DNA of 64,000 nucleotides from CAJQLB01 sp041392065 (GTDB lineage: Bacteria > Bacteroidota > Bacteroidia > Flavobacteriales > Flavobacteriaceae). The stretch lies in contig JAWKMU010000002.1 in the NCBI GenBank assembly GCA_041392065.1, positions 124,001 through 188,000 on the forward strand. The letters are read 5' to 3'. Numbering within the stretch: the stretch's first letter is position 1; each line of letters starts with the position of its first letter. Shown here piece after piece: positions 33,062 to 42,039 of the stretch. The notes under the pieces are model-generated. The model made no database searches. It worked only from the letters and a program-made list of their open reading frames with translations, and was not told the DNA's origin. Position numbers and translations under genes: made by a program.

Positions 33062-33069
33062 TATATTTG
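33062..33069 (+). promoter_or_regulatory. Candidate -7 element of the M28 peptidase gene
   Basis: A perfect TATATTTG, 22 bases before the start codon. A TTTG lies 23 bases upstream of it, which is longer than the usual 19-21. Confidence 0.4.
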
Positions 33070-33091
33070 TAAGAAACCAACCATTTTCATT

Positions 33092-35302
33092 ATGAAACGT
33101 CAATTTTTATTCTCAGTACTTTCCATTGTTTATTTTGCAATACCTAGACTAACTGCACAGACTATAATGGGTTTTTCGGATAATAACTCCTTAATCCAAA
33201 AGCAAATTGAAGCAGACTTTGATAAACTACTTAATGCGAATAATCTAGATGAATGGATGAAATATTTAAGTGCCGAACCTCATCATGTTGGTTCACCTTA
33301 CGATAAAAAAGTAGTCGATTTTGTTGCTGCAAAATTTAAGGAATGGGGTTATGAGGTACGTATTGAAAAATTTGATGTGTTGTTTCCAACACCAAAATTA
33401 CGATTGGTTGAACTTGTTGCACCAACAAAATTTACAGCAAGTTTATTAGAACCGCCAGTTGAAGGTGATGAATACTCAAAGCAAACCAAAGATGCACTTC
33501 CAGGTTATAATGCCTTTTCTGTTGATGGTGATGTCACTGCAGACCTTGTGTTTGTTAATTATGGTATTCCTGCAGATTATGAAGAACTGGAAAAACGAGG
33601 TATATCAGTTGATGGAAAAATAGTGATTGCAAAATATGCTGGTTCTTGGCGAGGCATAAAACCAAAACTAGCAGCCGAAAAAGGTGCTATTGGTTGTCTT
33701 ATCTATTCAGATCCAGAGGATGATGGCTATTATCAAGGCGACGTTTATCCAAAAGGAGCTTTTAAAAATGAATATGGTGTGCAAAGAGGTTCTGTAATGG
33801 ATATGCCTTTAGCGCCAGGAGATCCTTTAACACCAGGTTATGGATCAACAGATAATGCTAAACGACTAGAAATAAGCGAGGCCAAAACATTAACCAAAAT
33901 ACCAGTTTTGCCTATTTCATATCATGATGCAAAACCTTTATTGGAAGCATTAGAAGGTCCTGTAGTTCCTGAACAATGGAGAGGAGCTTTGCCAATTACA
34001 TATCATATTGGTCCTGGACCAGCCAAAGTACATTTAAAACTTGAGTTTAATTGGGAATTAAGACCTGCTTACGATGTTATAGCTACTTTAAAAGGGAGTA
34101 CTTATCCAGATGAATGGGTCATACGTGGTAATCACCATGATGCTTGGGTACATGGAGCAAGTGATCCAATAAGCGGTTTAGTAGCTTTAATGGAAGAGGC
34201 TAGAGTGGTTGGAAGTTTAGCTAAAAAAGGGATTAAACCTAAGCGAACCATGATGTATTGTGCTTGGGGAGCAGAGGAGCAAGGATTGTTAGGTTCAACT
34301 GAATGGGCTGAAACACATGCTAAAGAATTGAAAGAAAAAACGGTTGCTTATATTAATACAGATGGAACAGGAGCAGGATTTTTAGGAGCTGGAGGTTCAC
34401 ATACGCTTGAGAAATTTTTTGATCAAGTAAGTAAATCAGTCACAGATCCACAAACAAACGTTTCAGTTTTTGAACGTAGAAATGCAGTAAACCAGGTTAA
34501 TGGAGGTTCAGCTTGGTCGCATTATAAGTTAGGCGCTTTAGGTTCAGGTTCTGACTATTCACCATTTTTTCAACATTTAGGAATTGCATCATTTAATATG
34601 GGATTTGGTGGTGAAAGCTCAGGTGGAGAATACCATACCATGTATGATTCTTATAAGCACTACAAACGTTTTAAAGATCCAAACTTTCAATATGGAGTAA
34701 CTTTAGCTAAAGTTGCTGGACGCACGAGTTTGCGTTTGGCAAATGCCGAAGTGTTACCATTTGAGTTTACACATTTTACAAAGATCGTAAATGGTTATAA
34801 AGATGAGGTTATTGCCTTGGCAGATAAACTTAGAAAAGAAGCCAATCAGCATAATATGCTTATAGAAAAGGGATTATATGCTTTGGCGAACAACCCAAAA
34901 GAGAATTTGAAAGTTCCAGATGTCAAACCAACAGTTCCTTATTTTAATTTTGCACCTTTAGAAAATGCTTTGGAGAATTTAGAGAAACAATCTAAATTAT
35001 TTGATAATGCAACTCAAAATGGTATTTCTAGTATAAAAAATAAAGTAGCTGTAAATGCTATTCTTAAAGATATGGAACGTGCTTTAACTAAAGACCATGG
35101 TTTACCTAAACGACCTTGGTATAAGCATCATATTTATGCACCAGGTTTTTATACAGGCTATGGTGTAAAAACACTTCCAGGAGTAAGAGAAGCTGTTGAG
35201 CAAGGTGAGTTTAATGATGTTGAAAACCAGATTAACATTTTGGCATCTGTCATTAATAACTTTTCTTCAAATATTGAAAAGGTTATATCGTTGATGAACT
35301 AA
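33092..35302 (+). CDS. M28 metallopeptidase, glutamate carboxypeptidase II-like
   Basis: 736 residues, secreted (signal 1-22, ending LTAQ). Domain order is that of GCPII: peptidase part, a PA domain insert (about 100-290), the peptidase core, then a helical dimerisation domain (about 590-736). Zinc ligands line up with human GCPII by spacing: His348 (NHHDAW), Asp358 (GASDP), Glu395/Glu396 (GAEEQG), Asp424 (INTDG), and a later His in the EYHTMYDSYKHY block. It likely trims C-terminal acidic residues or small peptides in the periplasm or outside. Single gene with a TATATTTG element upstream. Confidence 0.92.
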   Translation: MKRQFLFSVLSIVYFAIPRLTAQTIMGFSDNNSLIQKQIEADFDKLLNANNLDEWMKYLSAEPHHVGSPYDKKVVDFVAAKFKEWGYEVRIEKFDVLFPTPKLRLVELVAPTKFTASLLEPPVEGDEYSKQTKDALPGYNAFSVDGDVTADLVFVNYGIPADYEELEKRGISVDGKIVIAKYAGSWRGIKPKLAAEKGAIGCLIYSDPEDDGYYQGDVYPKGAFKNEYGVQRGSVMDMPLAPGDPLTPGYGSTDNAKRLEISEAKTLTKIPVLPISYHDAKPLLEALEGPVVPEQWRGALPITYHIGPGPAKVHLKLEFNWELRPAYDVIATLKGSTYPDEWVIRGNHHDAWVHGASDPISGLVALMEEARVVGSLAKKGIKPKRTMMYCAWGAEEQGLLGSTEWAETHAKELKEKTVAYINTDGTGAGFLGAGGSHTLEKFFDQVSKSVTDPQTNVSVFERRNAVNQVNGGSAWSHYKLGALGSGSDYSPFFQHLGIASFNMGFGGESSGGEYHTMYDSYKHYKRFKDPNFQYGVTLAKVAGRTSLRLANAEVLPFEFTHFTKIVNGYKDEVIALADKLRKEANQHNMLIEKGLYALANNPKENLKVPDVKPTVPYFNFAPLENALENLEKQSKLFDNATQNGISSIKNKVAVNAILKDMERALTKDHGLPKRPWYKHHIYAPGFYTGYGVKTLPGVREAVEQGEFNDVENQINILASVINNFSSNIEKVISLMN

Positions 35303-35339
35303 TAGATTACAGATTGTTCTCTAAAAATTAAAGCATTAA

Positions 35340-36533
35340 TTACTTGTGCATCACTTTTAAACGTAGAAAAACAAAAAATGAAAGGATTCCAAATACTGAA
35401 AATCCAATAAAAAGAGGTAATACTGAATTGGACACAAAACCACCAATGTAGTTTGCGATTGGGACAGCCATAACTGTAGATACAAATCCATTAATAGCAG
35501 CTCCAATTCCTGCGATGTGACCTAAGGGTTGCATAGCAAGAGAGCGTAAGTTTCCAAAAAGAAATCCAATAGCAAAAAACTGCATTGCGAAGAAGGCAAG
35601 CAGTACCTCAATACTTGGATTTGTTCCAGACCAATATAAAGCTATATACAATAATGATATTAAACAGTAGGCTATAGTTGCTGTATAAGCAATTTTCCAC
35701 ATGCCAAATCGAATCACATAACGACTGTTTAAAAAAGTAGCTAAGCCTACAGCAATAGCCAAGCTGGCAAATATATATGGAAACTTATCGCCTAATTGGT
35801 ATTGTTGTTCAAAAATTTGTTGCGCAGTGCTTAAATACACCATAAATGATCCAGTAATAAAACCAGAAACCAAAGTAAAGGCAACAGCATGTTTATGTTT
35901 CATAAACTCTTTGGTTCCATTTACAAAAAGCATTGGTGTAAAATTAATTTTGTTAGCCTCATGAAGCGTTTCTTTTTGACGCCTCCAAAACCATATCATG
36001 ATGATAAGTCCAAATATCAGGTTCACATAAAAGATAGATTCCCAATTATAAAAATTTAATAAAAACTGTCCTAAGGTTGGAGCGATAACAGGTACCAAAA
36101 TAAATACCATAACCACTACGGAAAGTATCTTCGCCATAAAATCTCCACTGTATGAGTCTCGAATCATGGCAATACTTAAAGTTCTAGGAGATGCTAATCC
36201 TATTCCTTGTAGAATACGACCGAAAATCATTATTTCAAAGTTGTTGGTAGTAACACAAATAATTGTAGCTAATACAAAAAGAGTGAAACCAACATAAACG
36301 ATAGGTTTTCGCCCAAAACTATCTGATAAAGGTCCAAATATGAGCTGCCCAAACCCTAAGCCTAAAAAAATCATGGTTACTAGTTTTTGGTTGTCATTTG
36401 GATCTGAAACATTTAAAGCGTTACCTATATCAGGTAGAGCAGGTAATAAGGCGTCAATAGAAAGTGCCACAATAGACATTAATGATGCCATAAGTGCCAC
36501 AAATTCATACTCAAAAGTAGGTTTGTTTTGCAT
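35340..36533 (-). CDS. Bcr/CflA-type MFS drug efflux transporter
   Basis: 397 residues from ATG at 36533. Reading can be extended upstream to 36584, but that would run over the divergent gene, and the shorter N-terminus lines up with E. coli Bcr. Twelve membrane helices. Family blocks: SIVALSIDALLPALPDI in helix 1, the loop 2-3 motif GLGFGQLIFGPLSDSFGRKP, and RILQGIGLASPRTLS. A proton-driven exporter of drugs or sulfonamide/bicyclomycin-like compounds, possibly of cysteine or peptides. A TACTTTTG -7-like element lies only four bases before this ATG. Confidence 0.88.
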   Translation of the reverse strand: MQNKPTFEYEFVALMASLMSIVALSIDALLPALPDIGNALNVSDPNDNQKLVTMIFLGLGFGQLIFGPLSDSFGRKPIVYVGFTLFVLATIICVTTNNFEIMIFGRILQGIGLASPRTLSIAMIRDSYSGDFMAKILSVVVMVFILVPVIAPTLGQFLLNFYNWESIFYVNLIFGLIIMIWFWRRQKETLHEANKINFTPMLFVNGTKEFMKHKHAVAFTLVSGFITGSFMVYLSTAQQIFEQQYQLGDKFPYIFASLAIAVGLATFLNSRYVIRFGMWKIAYTATIAYCLISLLYIALYWSGTNPSIEVLLAFFAMQFFAIGFLFGNLRSLAMQPLGHIAGIGAAINGFVSTVMAVPIANYIGGFVSNSVLPLFIGFSVFGILSFFVFLRLKVMHK

Positions 36534-36571
36534 TGGGCAAAAGTAAGGTAAATATTTTCTATTTTTAGAGG

Positions 36572-37057
36572 ATGAAGCCAGCAACTATAACCGAACTCAA
36601 AAAAGAATTACAGTACATATCGCAAGAACAATTGGTAGATTATTGTTTAGCAATGGCTCGTTTTAAAATAGAAAGCAAAGAGTTGCTAACTTATTTGGTT
36701 TTTGAATCTGAAAATGAAGTATCTTATGTTGAAAGTGTTAAGGAATATATATCTAACAGTTTTTCAGAAATCAATGCACTCAATTATCATTACATTAAAA
36801 AGTCGGTAAGAAGGATTTTACGTCAAACAAAACGCTATATCAGGTACTCCAAAAAAAAGGAAACTGAAGCTGAATTGCTCATTTATTTTTGTAAGGTACT
36901 TAATGATATGAAACCAGATTATAAACGTAATACAGTACTTACCAATACTTACAATAAGCAACTGGAGTTAGCGCAAAAGACCATTGCTAAATTGCATGAA
37001 GATTTACAATATGATTATAATTTGATGATTGAAGAGTTAAAGCATCAGCCACGTTAA
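36572..37057 (+). CDS. Conserved hypothetical helical protein
   Basis: 161 residues, cytoplasmic, almost wholly helical and basic. N-terminal block ITELKKELQYISQEQLVDYCLAMARFK, a middle part KSVRRILRQTKRYIRYSKKKETEAELLIYF, and an end KQLELAQKTIAKLHEDLQYDY with coiled-coil character. I know similar proteins only from flavobacteria and cannot name a function. It diverges from the MFS gene; the next gene starts 65 bases on. Confidence 0.6.
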   Translation: MKPATITELKKELQYISQEQLVDYCLAMARFKIESKELLTYLVFESENEVSYVESVKEYISNSFSEINALNYHYIKKSVRRILRQTKRYIRYSKKKETEAELLIYFCKVLNDMKPDYKRNTVLTNTYNKQLELAQKTIAKLHEDLQYDYNLMIEELKHQPR

Positions 37058-37122
37058 AGCCTTCATAAAGTCAGTGCTTACTTCGTTTAAATTTTTTAAT
37101 TTAACCATATAAAACCAACATT

Positions 37123-38208
37123 ATGCTTAAACATTTACTTTCAATAAGCTTTTTATTATGCTTATTTTCAATAGTTAAAGCTCAGGATATGTCTTTTGAA
37201 GACTATAACCCTAAATCGACATTGGTAGTTCCAGGTGATAGTATTTTTAAAGCGAAGTTTCCATTTATAGATGTACATGGCCACCAATACCAAATGCCAA
37301 CACAAGATTTAACTGATGTTGTTGCAGATATGGATAAGTTAAACATGAAAATCATGGTTAACTTGAGCGGCAGAAGTGGTGATGATTTAGTAAAATCTGT
37401 TAAGAATATAGCTGATAATTTTCCAGGTCGTTTTGTAGTATTTGCCAATATTGATTTTGAAGGAGCTGGAAGTGAAGGTTGGATAGAAAAAGTGGTTGCA
37501 CAATTGGAACAAGATGTTAAAAATGGAGCAAGAGGATTAAAGGTTTATAAAAGTTTAGGACTTCGAAACAAAGATGCTCAAGGCAACAGACTGGCAGTTA
37601 ATGATGTAAGACTGGATCCTATTTGGGCAAAGTGTGGAGAGTTAGGTATTCCTGTTTTAATACATTCTGCAGATCCAGCATCGTTTTGGGATGAATTTGA
37701 TGGAGACAATGAACGTTGGTTAGAGCTTAAAACACATCCAAGACGTAAGCGTAGTGATACAGATCCTGCACCTTTTCAGCAAATAATGGATGAGCAGTAT
37801 AGTATTATTAAAAAACACCCAAGCACAACGTTTATAAGTGCACACATGAGCTGGTTAGCTAATGACTTAGGAAAACTTGGCAAACTGCTTGATGAAATGC
37901 CAAACATGAATGTTGGTATTGGCGCTATCATTGCAGAACTTGGTAGGCAGCCTCGATTTGCAAAAGCATTCATAACTAAATATCAGGATAGAGTTCTATT
38001 TGGCAAAGATAGTTGGGTGCCTTCTGAATTTCCAACTTATTTTAGAGTATTGGAAAGTGCTGATGAGTATTTTCCATATCACAAAAAATACCATGCTTTC
38101 TGGGCTATGTATGGTTTAGATTTAGATGATGAAGTACTAAAAAAAGTATACTACAAAAATGCACTTCGTATTGTTCCTGGTTTAGATAAAAGCTTGTTCC
38201 CTAATTGA
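37123..38208 (+). CDS. Amidohydrolase family 2 protein, secreted
   Basis: 361 residues with a signal peptide (1-20). The metal-binding HxH is intact: FPFIDVHGHQYQ with His52 and His54. Later landmarks: GARGLKVYKSLGLR, IPVLIHSADPASFWD (His around 186), FISAHMSWLANDLGKL and RVLFGKDSW with the final Asp. This is the amidohydrolase 2 TIM barrel used by decarboxylases and lactonases such as ACMSD and PDC hydrolase. It acts in the periplasm here, which is unusual for those enzymes. The substrate is unknown. Confidence 0.85.
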   Translation: MLKHLLSISFLLCLFSIVKAQDMSFEDYNPKSTLVVPGDSIFKAKFPFIDVHGHQYQMPTQDLTDVVADMDKLNMKIMVNLSGRSGDDLVKSVKNIADNFPGRFVVFANIDFEGAGSEGWIEKVVAQLEQDVKNGARGLKVYKSLGLRNKDAQGNRLAVNDVRLDPIWAKCGELGIPVLIHSADPASFWDEFDGDNERWLELKTHPRRKRSDTDPAPFQQIMDEQYSIIKKHPSTTFISAHMSWLANDLGKLGKLLDEMPNMNVGIGAIIAELGRQPRFAKAFITKYQDRVLFGKDSWVPSEFPTYFRVLESADEYFPYHKKYHAFWAMYGLDLDDEVLKKVYYKNALRIVPGLDKSLFPN

Positions 38209-38212
38209 AAAA

Positions 38213-38884
38213 TCATTTGAAATGCGAAATTTCCTGATGCGCTTTAATGGCTCGTTTTGATAAGATAATTCCAATAATAAGTGATACAAACGCACCTAAA
38301 GAAATTCCAGGTATAAAACCAATAAATAAAAAGAAATCATAGGCTCCATGAAACAAAATGGCTGTAAATAATCCAATAAGATTCCATTTATACTTGCTTT
38401 TGGAAAACTTAGCTTTTCCCATGAAGTAGCCCATTATTATTCCAAAGGTTGCATGAGCTGGAATGGCTGTAAATGCTCTAAGCAATGCAACGTTCATACC
38501 ACCTTGAAGCACATACATGATGTTTTCAACTGCAGCAAAACCCATAGATACCATTACAGCATAAATAATTCCGTCATAAGGTTCGTTAAACACTTTTCGT
38601 GGTTGTAAAAAACCTCTAACCATAATATATTTACTAAATTCTTCAATAAAACCAACAACAAAAAAGGCTTTTACAAATTGCTGCCAAATACTATAATCGT
38701 CAGGAAGTGGTAAAAACAAATCGAAAAACATGTAAAGTATTGTTGTGATGATAATTGATACAATACCACCTAAAACAAAAGCAATAGTTAAATAGCGCTT
38801 AGACTCTTTTTCATATTTATCTTTAACATAAATATAAATGATAACTGCTGCAACAGGTGCCAAGGCTGAAAGGAGTAATACCAT
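38213..38884 (-). CDS. PrsW family intramembrane metalloprotease
   Basis: 223 residues, about seven membrane helices. The PrsW motifs are visible: EEFSK (81-85), FAAVEN (116-121), a His in IPAHATFG (His144) and HGAYDF (His179), which together form the active site of the CAAX/Rce1-PrsW superfamily. In Bacillus, PrsW cuts the anti-sigma factor RsiW; here no such pair is adjacent, so the target is open. It follows the Nudix gene with a 9-base gap on the same strand. Confidence 0.88.
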   Translation of the reverse strand: MVLLLSALAPVAAVIIYIYVKDKYEKESKRYLTIAFVLGGIVSIIITTILYMFFDLFLPLPDDYSIWQQFVKAFFVVGFIEEFSKYIMVRGFLQPRKVFNEPYDGIIYAVMVSMGFAAVENIMYVLQGGMNVALLRAFTAIPAHATFGIIMGYFMGKAKFSKSKYKWNLIGLFTAILFHGAYDFFLFIGFIPGISLGAFVSLIIGIILSKRAIKAHQEISHFK

Positions 38885-38893
38885 GAGCGAAAA

Positions 38894-39451
38894 TTAATGA
38901 TTTTTAATGGCTTCTTTTATGCTTTCTAAAATAAATTGATAATAGGCTTTGTTTGAAGGTACAAAGTAGTTGTTTTTACCTATGTTTTTAATGAAATGTT
39001 GAAATTCTAATAAACTAACTAATTTTACTGATTCTACCTCATTTGGATCAAGTATGAGATCTTTTATATCTATAGTTAACTCAGAAATAAAAGTATGATG
39101 AAATTCATTATCTGCAATTCCGTTTGGATAAGACTGAAAACACTCAAACACTCCAATTTTTTGAAGTTGATTTTTAGATAAGCTCAATCCGATTTCCTCA
39201 AAAACTTCTCTAATGGCTGCGTCTTCAATAGTTTCGCCAGCATCAACGTGACCAGCTACAGACACATCCCAAAGCAAAGGACAAATTAATTTTGACGCAT
39301 CACGCTGTGCCAATAAAATGTTTCCATCATTTGTATATAACCAAACATGTGCTGTATTATGGTAATGACCTTTAGTATGAATTTCAGATTTTAAAGCTGA
39401 CTTTCCTGTTGGCTGTCCTTCTTTGGTAACTATATCAATATATTCAGGCAT
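38894..39451 (-). CDS. Nudix hydrolase
   Basis: 185 residues. The N-terminal EYIDIVTKEGQPTGKSALKSEIHTKGHYHNTAHVW is that of the YfcD/isopentenyl-diphosphate-isomerase-like Nudix group. The Nudix box GHVDAGETIEDAAIREVFEE lies at about 67-86, with the Glu residues for Mg2+. It probably hydrolyses a nucleotide or diphosphate sugar. The N-terminus is preceded by a hairpin and T-run only eight bases upstream of the ATG, see the entry at 39460. Confidence 0.85.
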   Translation of the reverse strand: MPEYIDIVTKEGQPTGKSALKSEIHTKGHYHNTAHVWLYTNDGNILLAQRDASKLICPLLWDVSVAGHVDAGETIEDAAIREVFEEIGLSLSKNQLQKIGVFECFQSYPNGIADNEFHHTFISELTIDIKDLILDPNEVESVKLVSLLEFQHFIKNIGKNNYFVPSNKAYYQFILESIKEAIKNH

Positions 39452-39459
39452 AATTAAAA

Positions 39460-39482
39460 AAGCCTCAAAAAAAAAGAGGCTT
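39460..39482 (-). terminator. Terminator or attenuator hairpin directly before the Nudix start
   Basis: On the minus strand: AAGCCTC, nine T, GAGGCTT, then T-run and AATTATG. It closes the M42 gene but leaves only eight bases before the Nudix ATG, so the Nudix/PrsW pair must be made by read-through or from a promoter inside or near the hairpin. Confidence 0.65.
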
Positions 39483-39494
39483 AGTTATATTAGT

Positions 39495-40583
39495 TTATTT
39501 AAAGTACGAAAACGTTTCGCCTTCTTTAATTTTGAGAAGGGTTTCATAAATCATTTTAATCACGTTTTCTACATCTTCGCGATGAACCATTTCAACAGTA
39601 GTGTGCATGTAACGTAATGGTAACGAAATTAAAGCAGAAGCAACACCACCATTACTGTACGCAAAAGCATCAGTGTCTGTTCCTGTTGCTCTTGATAAAG
39701 CAGAACGCTGAAAAGGAATCTTTTTTTCCTCGGCAGTTTCAATTATCAAATCGCGTAACTTTTGTTGTACTGCTGGAGCATAAGCCACGACAGGACCTTT
39801 TCCTAATTCCAAATGACCTTCTTTTTTCTTGTCAATCATTGGTGTTGTGGTATCATGTGTTACGTCTGTAACAATAGCAACATTTGGTTTTATGGTTTCA
39901 GTAATCATCTCTGCTCCACGTAAACCAATTTCCTCTTGAACAGAATTAGTCACATATAGACCAAATGGAAGCTTCTTTTTATTTTCATGAAGTAATCGTG
40001 CAACTTCAGCAATCATAAATCCTCCCATTCTGTTATCAAGAGCACGACATACAAATTTATCTTTGTTTAAAATATGAAACTCGTCAGGGTAGGTAATAAC
40101 ACAACCAACATGAACTCCCATTTTTTCAACTTCAGCTTTATCTTTAGCTCCAATATCAATAAAAATATTGTCAGGTTTTGGTGGTTCTTCTTTGGTTCTT
40201 AATCGCGTATGAATAGCAGGCCAACCAAAGACACCTTTAACAATCCCTTTTTTGGTGTGAATGTTCACCACTTTACTTGGTGCAATTTGGTGATCACTTC
40301 CTCCATTTCTAATCACATAAATAAGTCCATTATCTGAAATGTAATTCACGTACCACGAAATCTCATCAGCATGACCTTCAATAACAACTTTATATTTTGC
40401 TTTTGGGTTAATTACTGCAACAGCAGTTCCGTAAGTGTCTGTGATAAATTCATCAACATAAGGTTTTAGGTAGTCCATCCAGATTTTTTGTCCATCCCAT
40501 TCATATCCTGTTGGAGCAGCATTATTTAAGTACTTCTCTAAAAAGGTTAGTGATTTTTTGTTGAGTATGCTCTTTTTCGCCAT
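39495..40583 (-). CDS. M42 family metallopeptidase
   Basis: 362 residues, cytoplasmic dinuclear metallo-aminopeptidase (PepA/FrvX/tetrahedral aminopeptidase family). Ligand regions: VVIEGHADEISW (His and Asp for the first metal), CRALDNRMGGF (bridging Asp), SVQEEIGLRGAE with the catalytic and ligand Glu, VTDVTHDTT and the final YMHTTVEMVHREDV. It removes N-terminal residues from short peptides. Single gene, divergent from the DUF4294 gene; its stop is followed by the hairpin at 39460. Confidence 0.92.
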   Translation of the reverse strand: MAKKSILNKKSLTFLEKYLNNAAPTGYEWDGQKIWMDYLKPYVDEFITDTYGTAVAVINPKAKYKVVIEGHADEISWYVNYISDNGLIYVIRNGGSDHQIAPSKVVNIHTKKGIVKGVFGWPAIHTRLRTKEEPPKPDNIFIDIGAKDKAEVEKMGVHVGCVITYPDEFHILNKDKFVCRALDNRMGGFMIAEVARLLHENKKKLPFGLYVTNSVQEEIGLRGAEMITETIKPNVAIVTDVTHDTTTPMIDKKKEGHLELGKGPVVAYAPAVQQKLRDLIIETAEEKKIPFQRSALSRATGTDTDAFAYSNGGVASALISLPLRYMHTTVEMVHREDVENVIKMIYETLLKIKEGETFSYFK

Positions 40584-40682
40584 TCTATAAAAATTTTGGT
40601 CTAAAATAATAATATTAATAAGATTTTAAGGTTAAAGCATTAGTAAATTATTAATTTTGAGGTACGTTTTTTTCAACACATA

Positions 40683-41390
40683 ATGATAAAGAAATTAGCT
40701 TACATATTATTTGTAATTCCAGTCGTTCTTTTTGCTCAACAAACTGAGACAGAGCAAGACACGACAAGTTATGAGTATTATTATATAAAAGGTGATTCTA
40801 TACCACGTACTACCATAGATTTGGACGAAGTGATGTTACTTCATAAGTTGGAATTTAATAGTAATGAAGACAAAAGACGTTATCTCATTTTAAAACGTAA
40901 AACCATAAAAGTATATCCTTACGCAGCACTTGCTGCTGTACGTTTAGATTCTTTAAATGAAAGATTGACCAAGTATAAAAAGAAGAGCGACAAAAAGCGT
41001 TATGCCAAGCTGATGCAAAAATACATTGAAGGCGAATTTTCAGATGAACTTAAAAAACTGACAAGAACTGAAGGACAAATACTCATTAAGCTTATTCACA
41101 GGCAAACAGGACATACTACCTTTGATTTGGTTAAAGAACTTCGAAATGGTTGGCGAGCCTTTTGGTTTAATAATACGGCAAGTTTGTTCGATTTGTCTTT
41201 AAAGCGAGAATACGACCCAATGAACGTTAAAGAAGATTACCTCATTGAAGATATCTTGCAACGCAATTTTCAGAGTGGACGATTAGAACGACAAAAAGAT
41301 GCTTTGGGTTTAGACTTCTTTGAGCTCTCAGACAAATGGATGAAACAAGGACCAAAATTACCTCCTTCTAGTGGTAGACGAACAAACTAA
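40683..41390 (+). CDS. DUF4294 domain protein, exported
   Basis: 235 residues with a signal peptide (1-18, ending LFAQ). The mature part has YYYIKGDSIPRTTIDLDEVMLL, a basic helix region (RRYLILKRKTIKVYPYAALAAVRLDSLNERL and following Lys-rich stretch) and LIHRQTGHTTFDLVKELRNGWRAFWFN, the DUF4294 hallmark. Function unknown, widely conserved in Bacteroidota, perhaps an envelope-assembly factor. Its 3' end overlaps the haemolysin III gene by 20 bases in another frame. Confidence 0.85.
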   Translation: MIKKLAYILFVIPVVLFAQQTETEQDTTSYEYYYIKGDSIPRTTIDLDEVMLLHKLEFNSNEDKRRYLILKRKTIKVYPYAALAAVRLDSLNERLTKYKKKSDKKRYAKLMQKYIEGEFSDELKKLTRTEGQILIKLIHRQTGHTTFDLVKELRNGWRAFWFNNTASLFDLSLKREYDPMNVKEDYLIEDILQRNFQSGRLERQKDALGLDFFELSDKWMKQGPKLPPSSGRRTN

Positions 41391-42000
41391 ACTCGAAGAA
41401 CAACTTAATGCTATATCTCATGGTATTGGTGCTTTGTTAGGTATTGCAGCCTTGATATTACTTATAATATTTAGGGCAAACAAAACTGACTGGAGTTTGT
41501 TTAGTATTGTTGTGTATGGCATCTCAATTATAGTGCTCTTTACAGCCTCTACCTTGTATCACTCTGTAAAAGGAGAGAAGCGCAAACACTATTTTAGAAT
41601 TGTAGATCACATTAGCATTTATATCCTTATTGCAGGCACATATACTCCAGTTTTATTAATTACACTAGAACAAAGTTTAGGCTGGCCATTGTTTTGGATT
41701 GTTTGGAGTATTGCGGCTTTTGGTGTTGTACTTAAACTATTTTTTACAGGACGTTTTGAGGTGTTTTCTACTTTATTGTATTTGGTTATGGGTTGGCTTA
41801 TTGTGTTTGATTTTGCCAACCTCTCTGAGGCTATTGGTAGTAAAGGCGTATTGTGGTTGTTTGCTGGAGGTTTGTTTTACACTGTAGGCATTATTTTTTA
41901 TGCCTTTAAACGTATTCCTTACAACCATGTTATTTGGCACTTTTTTGTATTAGCTGGTGCTATTTGCCACTTTTTTATGATGTTTTGGTATGTGATCTAA
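41371..42000 (+). CDS. Haemolysin III family (PAQR-like) membrane protein
   Basis: 209 residues, seven membrane helices. The conserved residues are visible: TASTLYHSVKG with the Ser/His pair, YFRIVDHISIYILIAGTYTP with Asp and His, and IWHFFVLAGAICHFF with the two C-terminal His. These form the zinc site of the PAQR/HlyIII superfamily. The membrane role is probably lipid or sphingosine-like hydrolysis; the name haemolysin is historical. Overlaps the DUF4294 gene by 20 bases. Its last 30 bases recur in near-identical form after the next gene. Confidence 0.87.
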   Translation: MVDEQTKLEEQLNAISHGIGALLGIAALILLIIFRANKTDWSLFSIVVYGISIIVLFTASTLYHSVKGEKRKHYFRIVDHISIYILIAGTYTPVLLITLEQSLGWPLFWIVWSIAAFGVVLKLFFTGRFEVFSTLLYLVMGWLIVFDFANLSEAIGSKGVLWLFAGGLFYTVGIIFYAFKRIPYNHVIWHFFVLAGAICHFFMMFWYVI

Positions 42001-42039
42001 AAAATTGGTGGCATTTTTTTGCCGTTTGTAATTTCAAGT

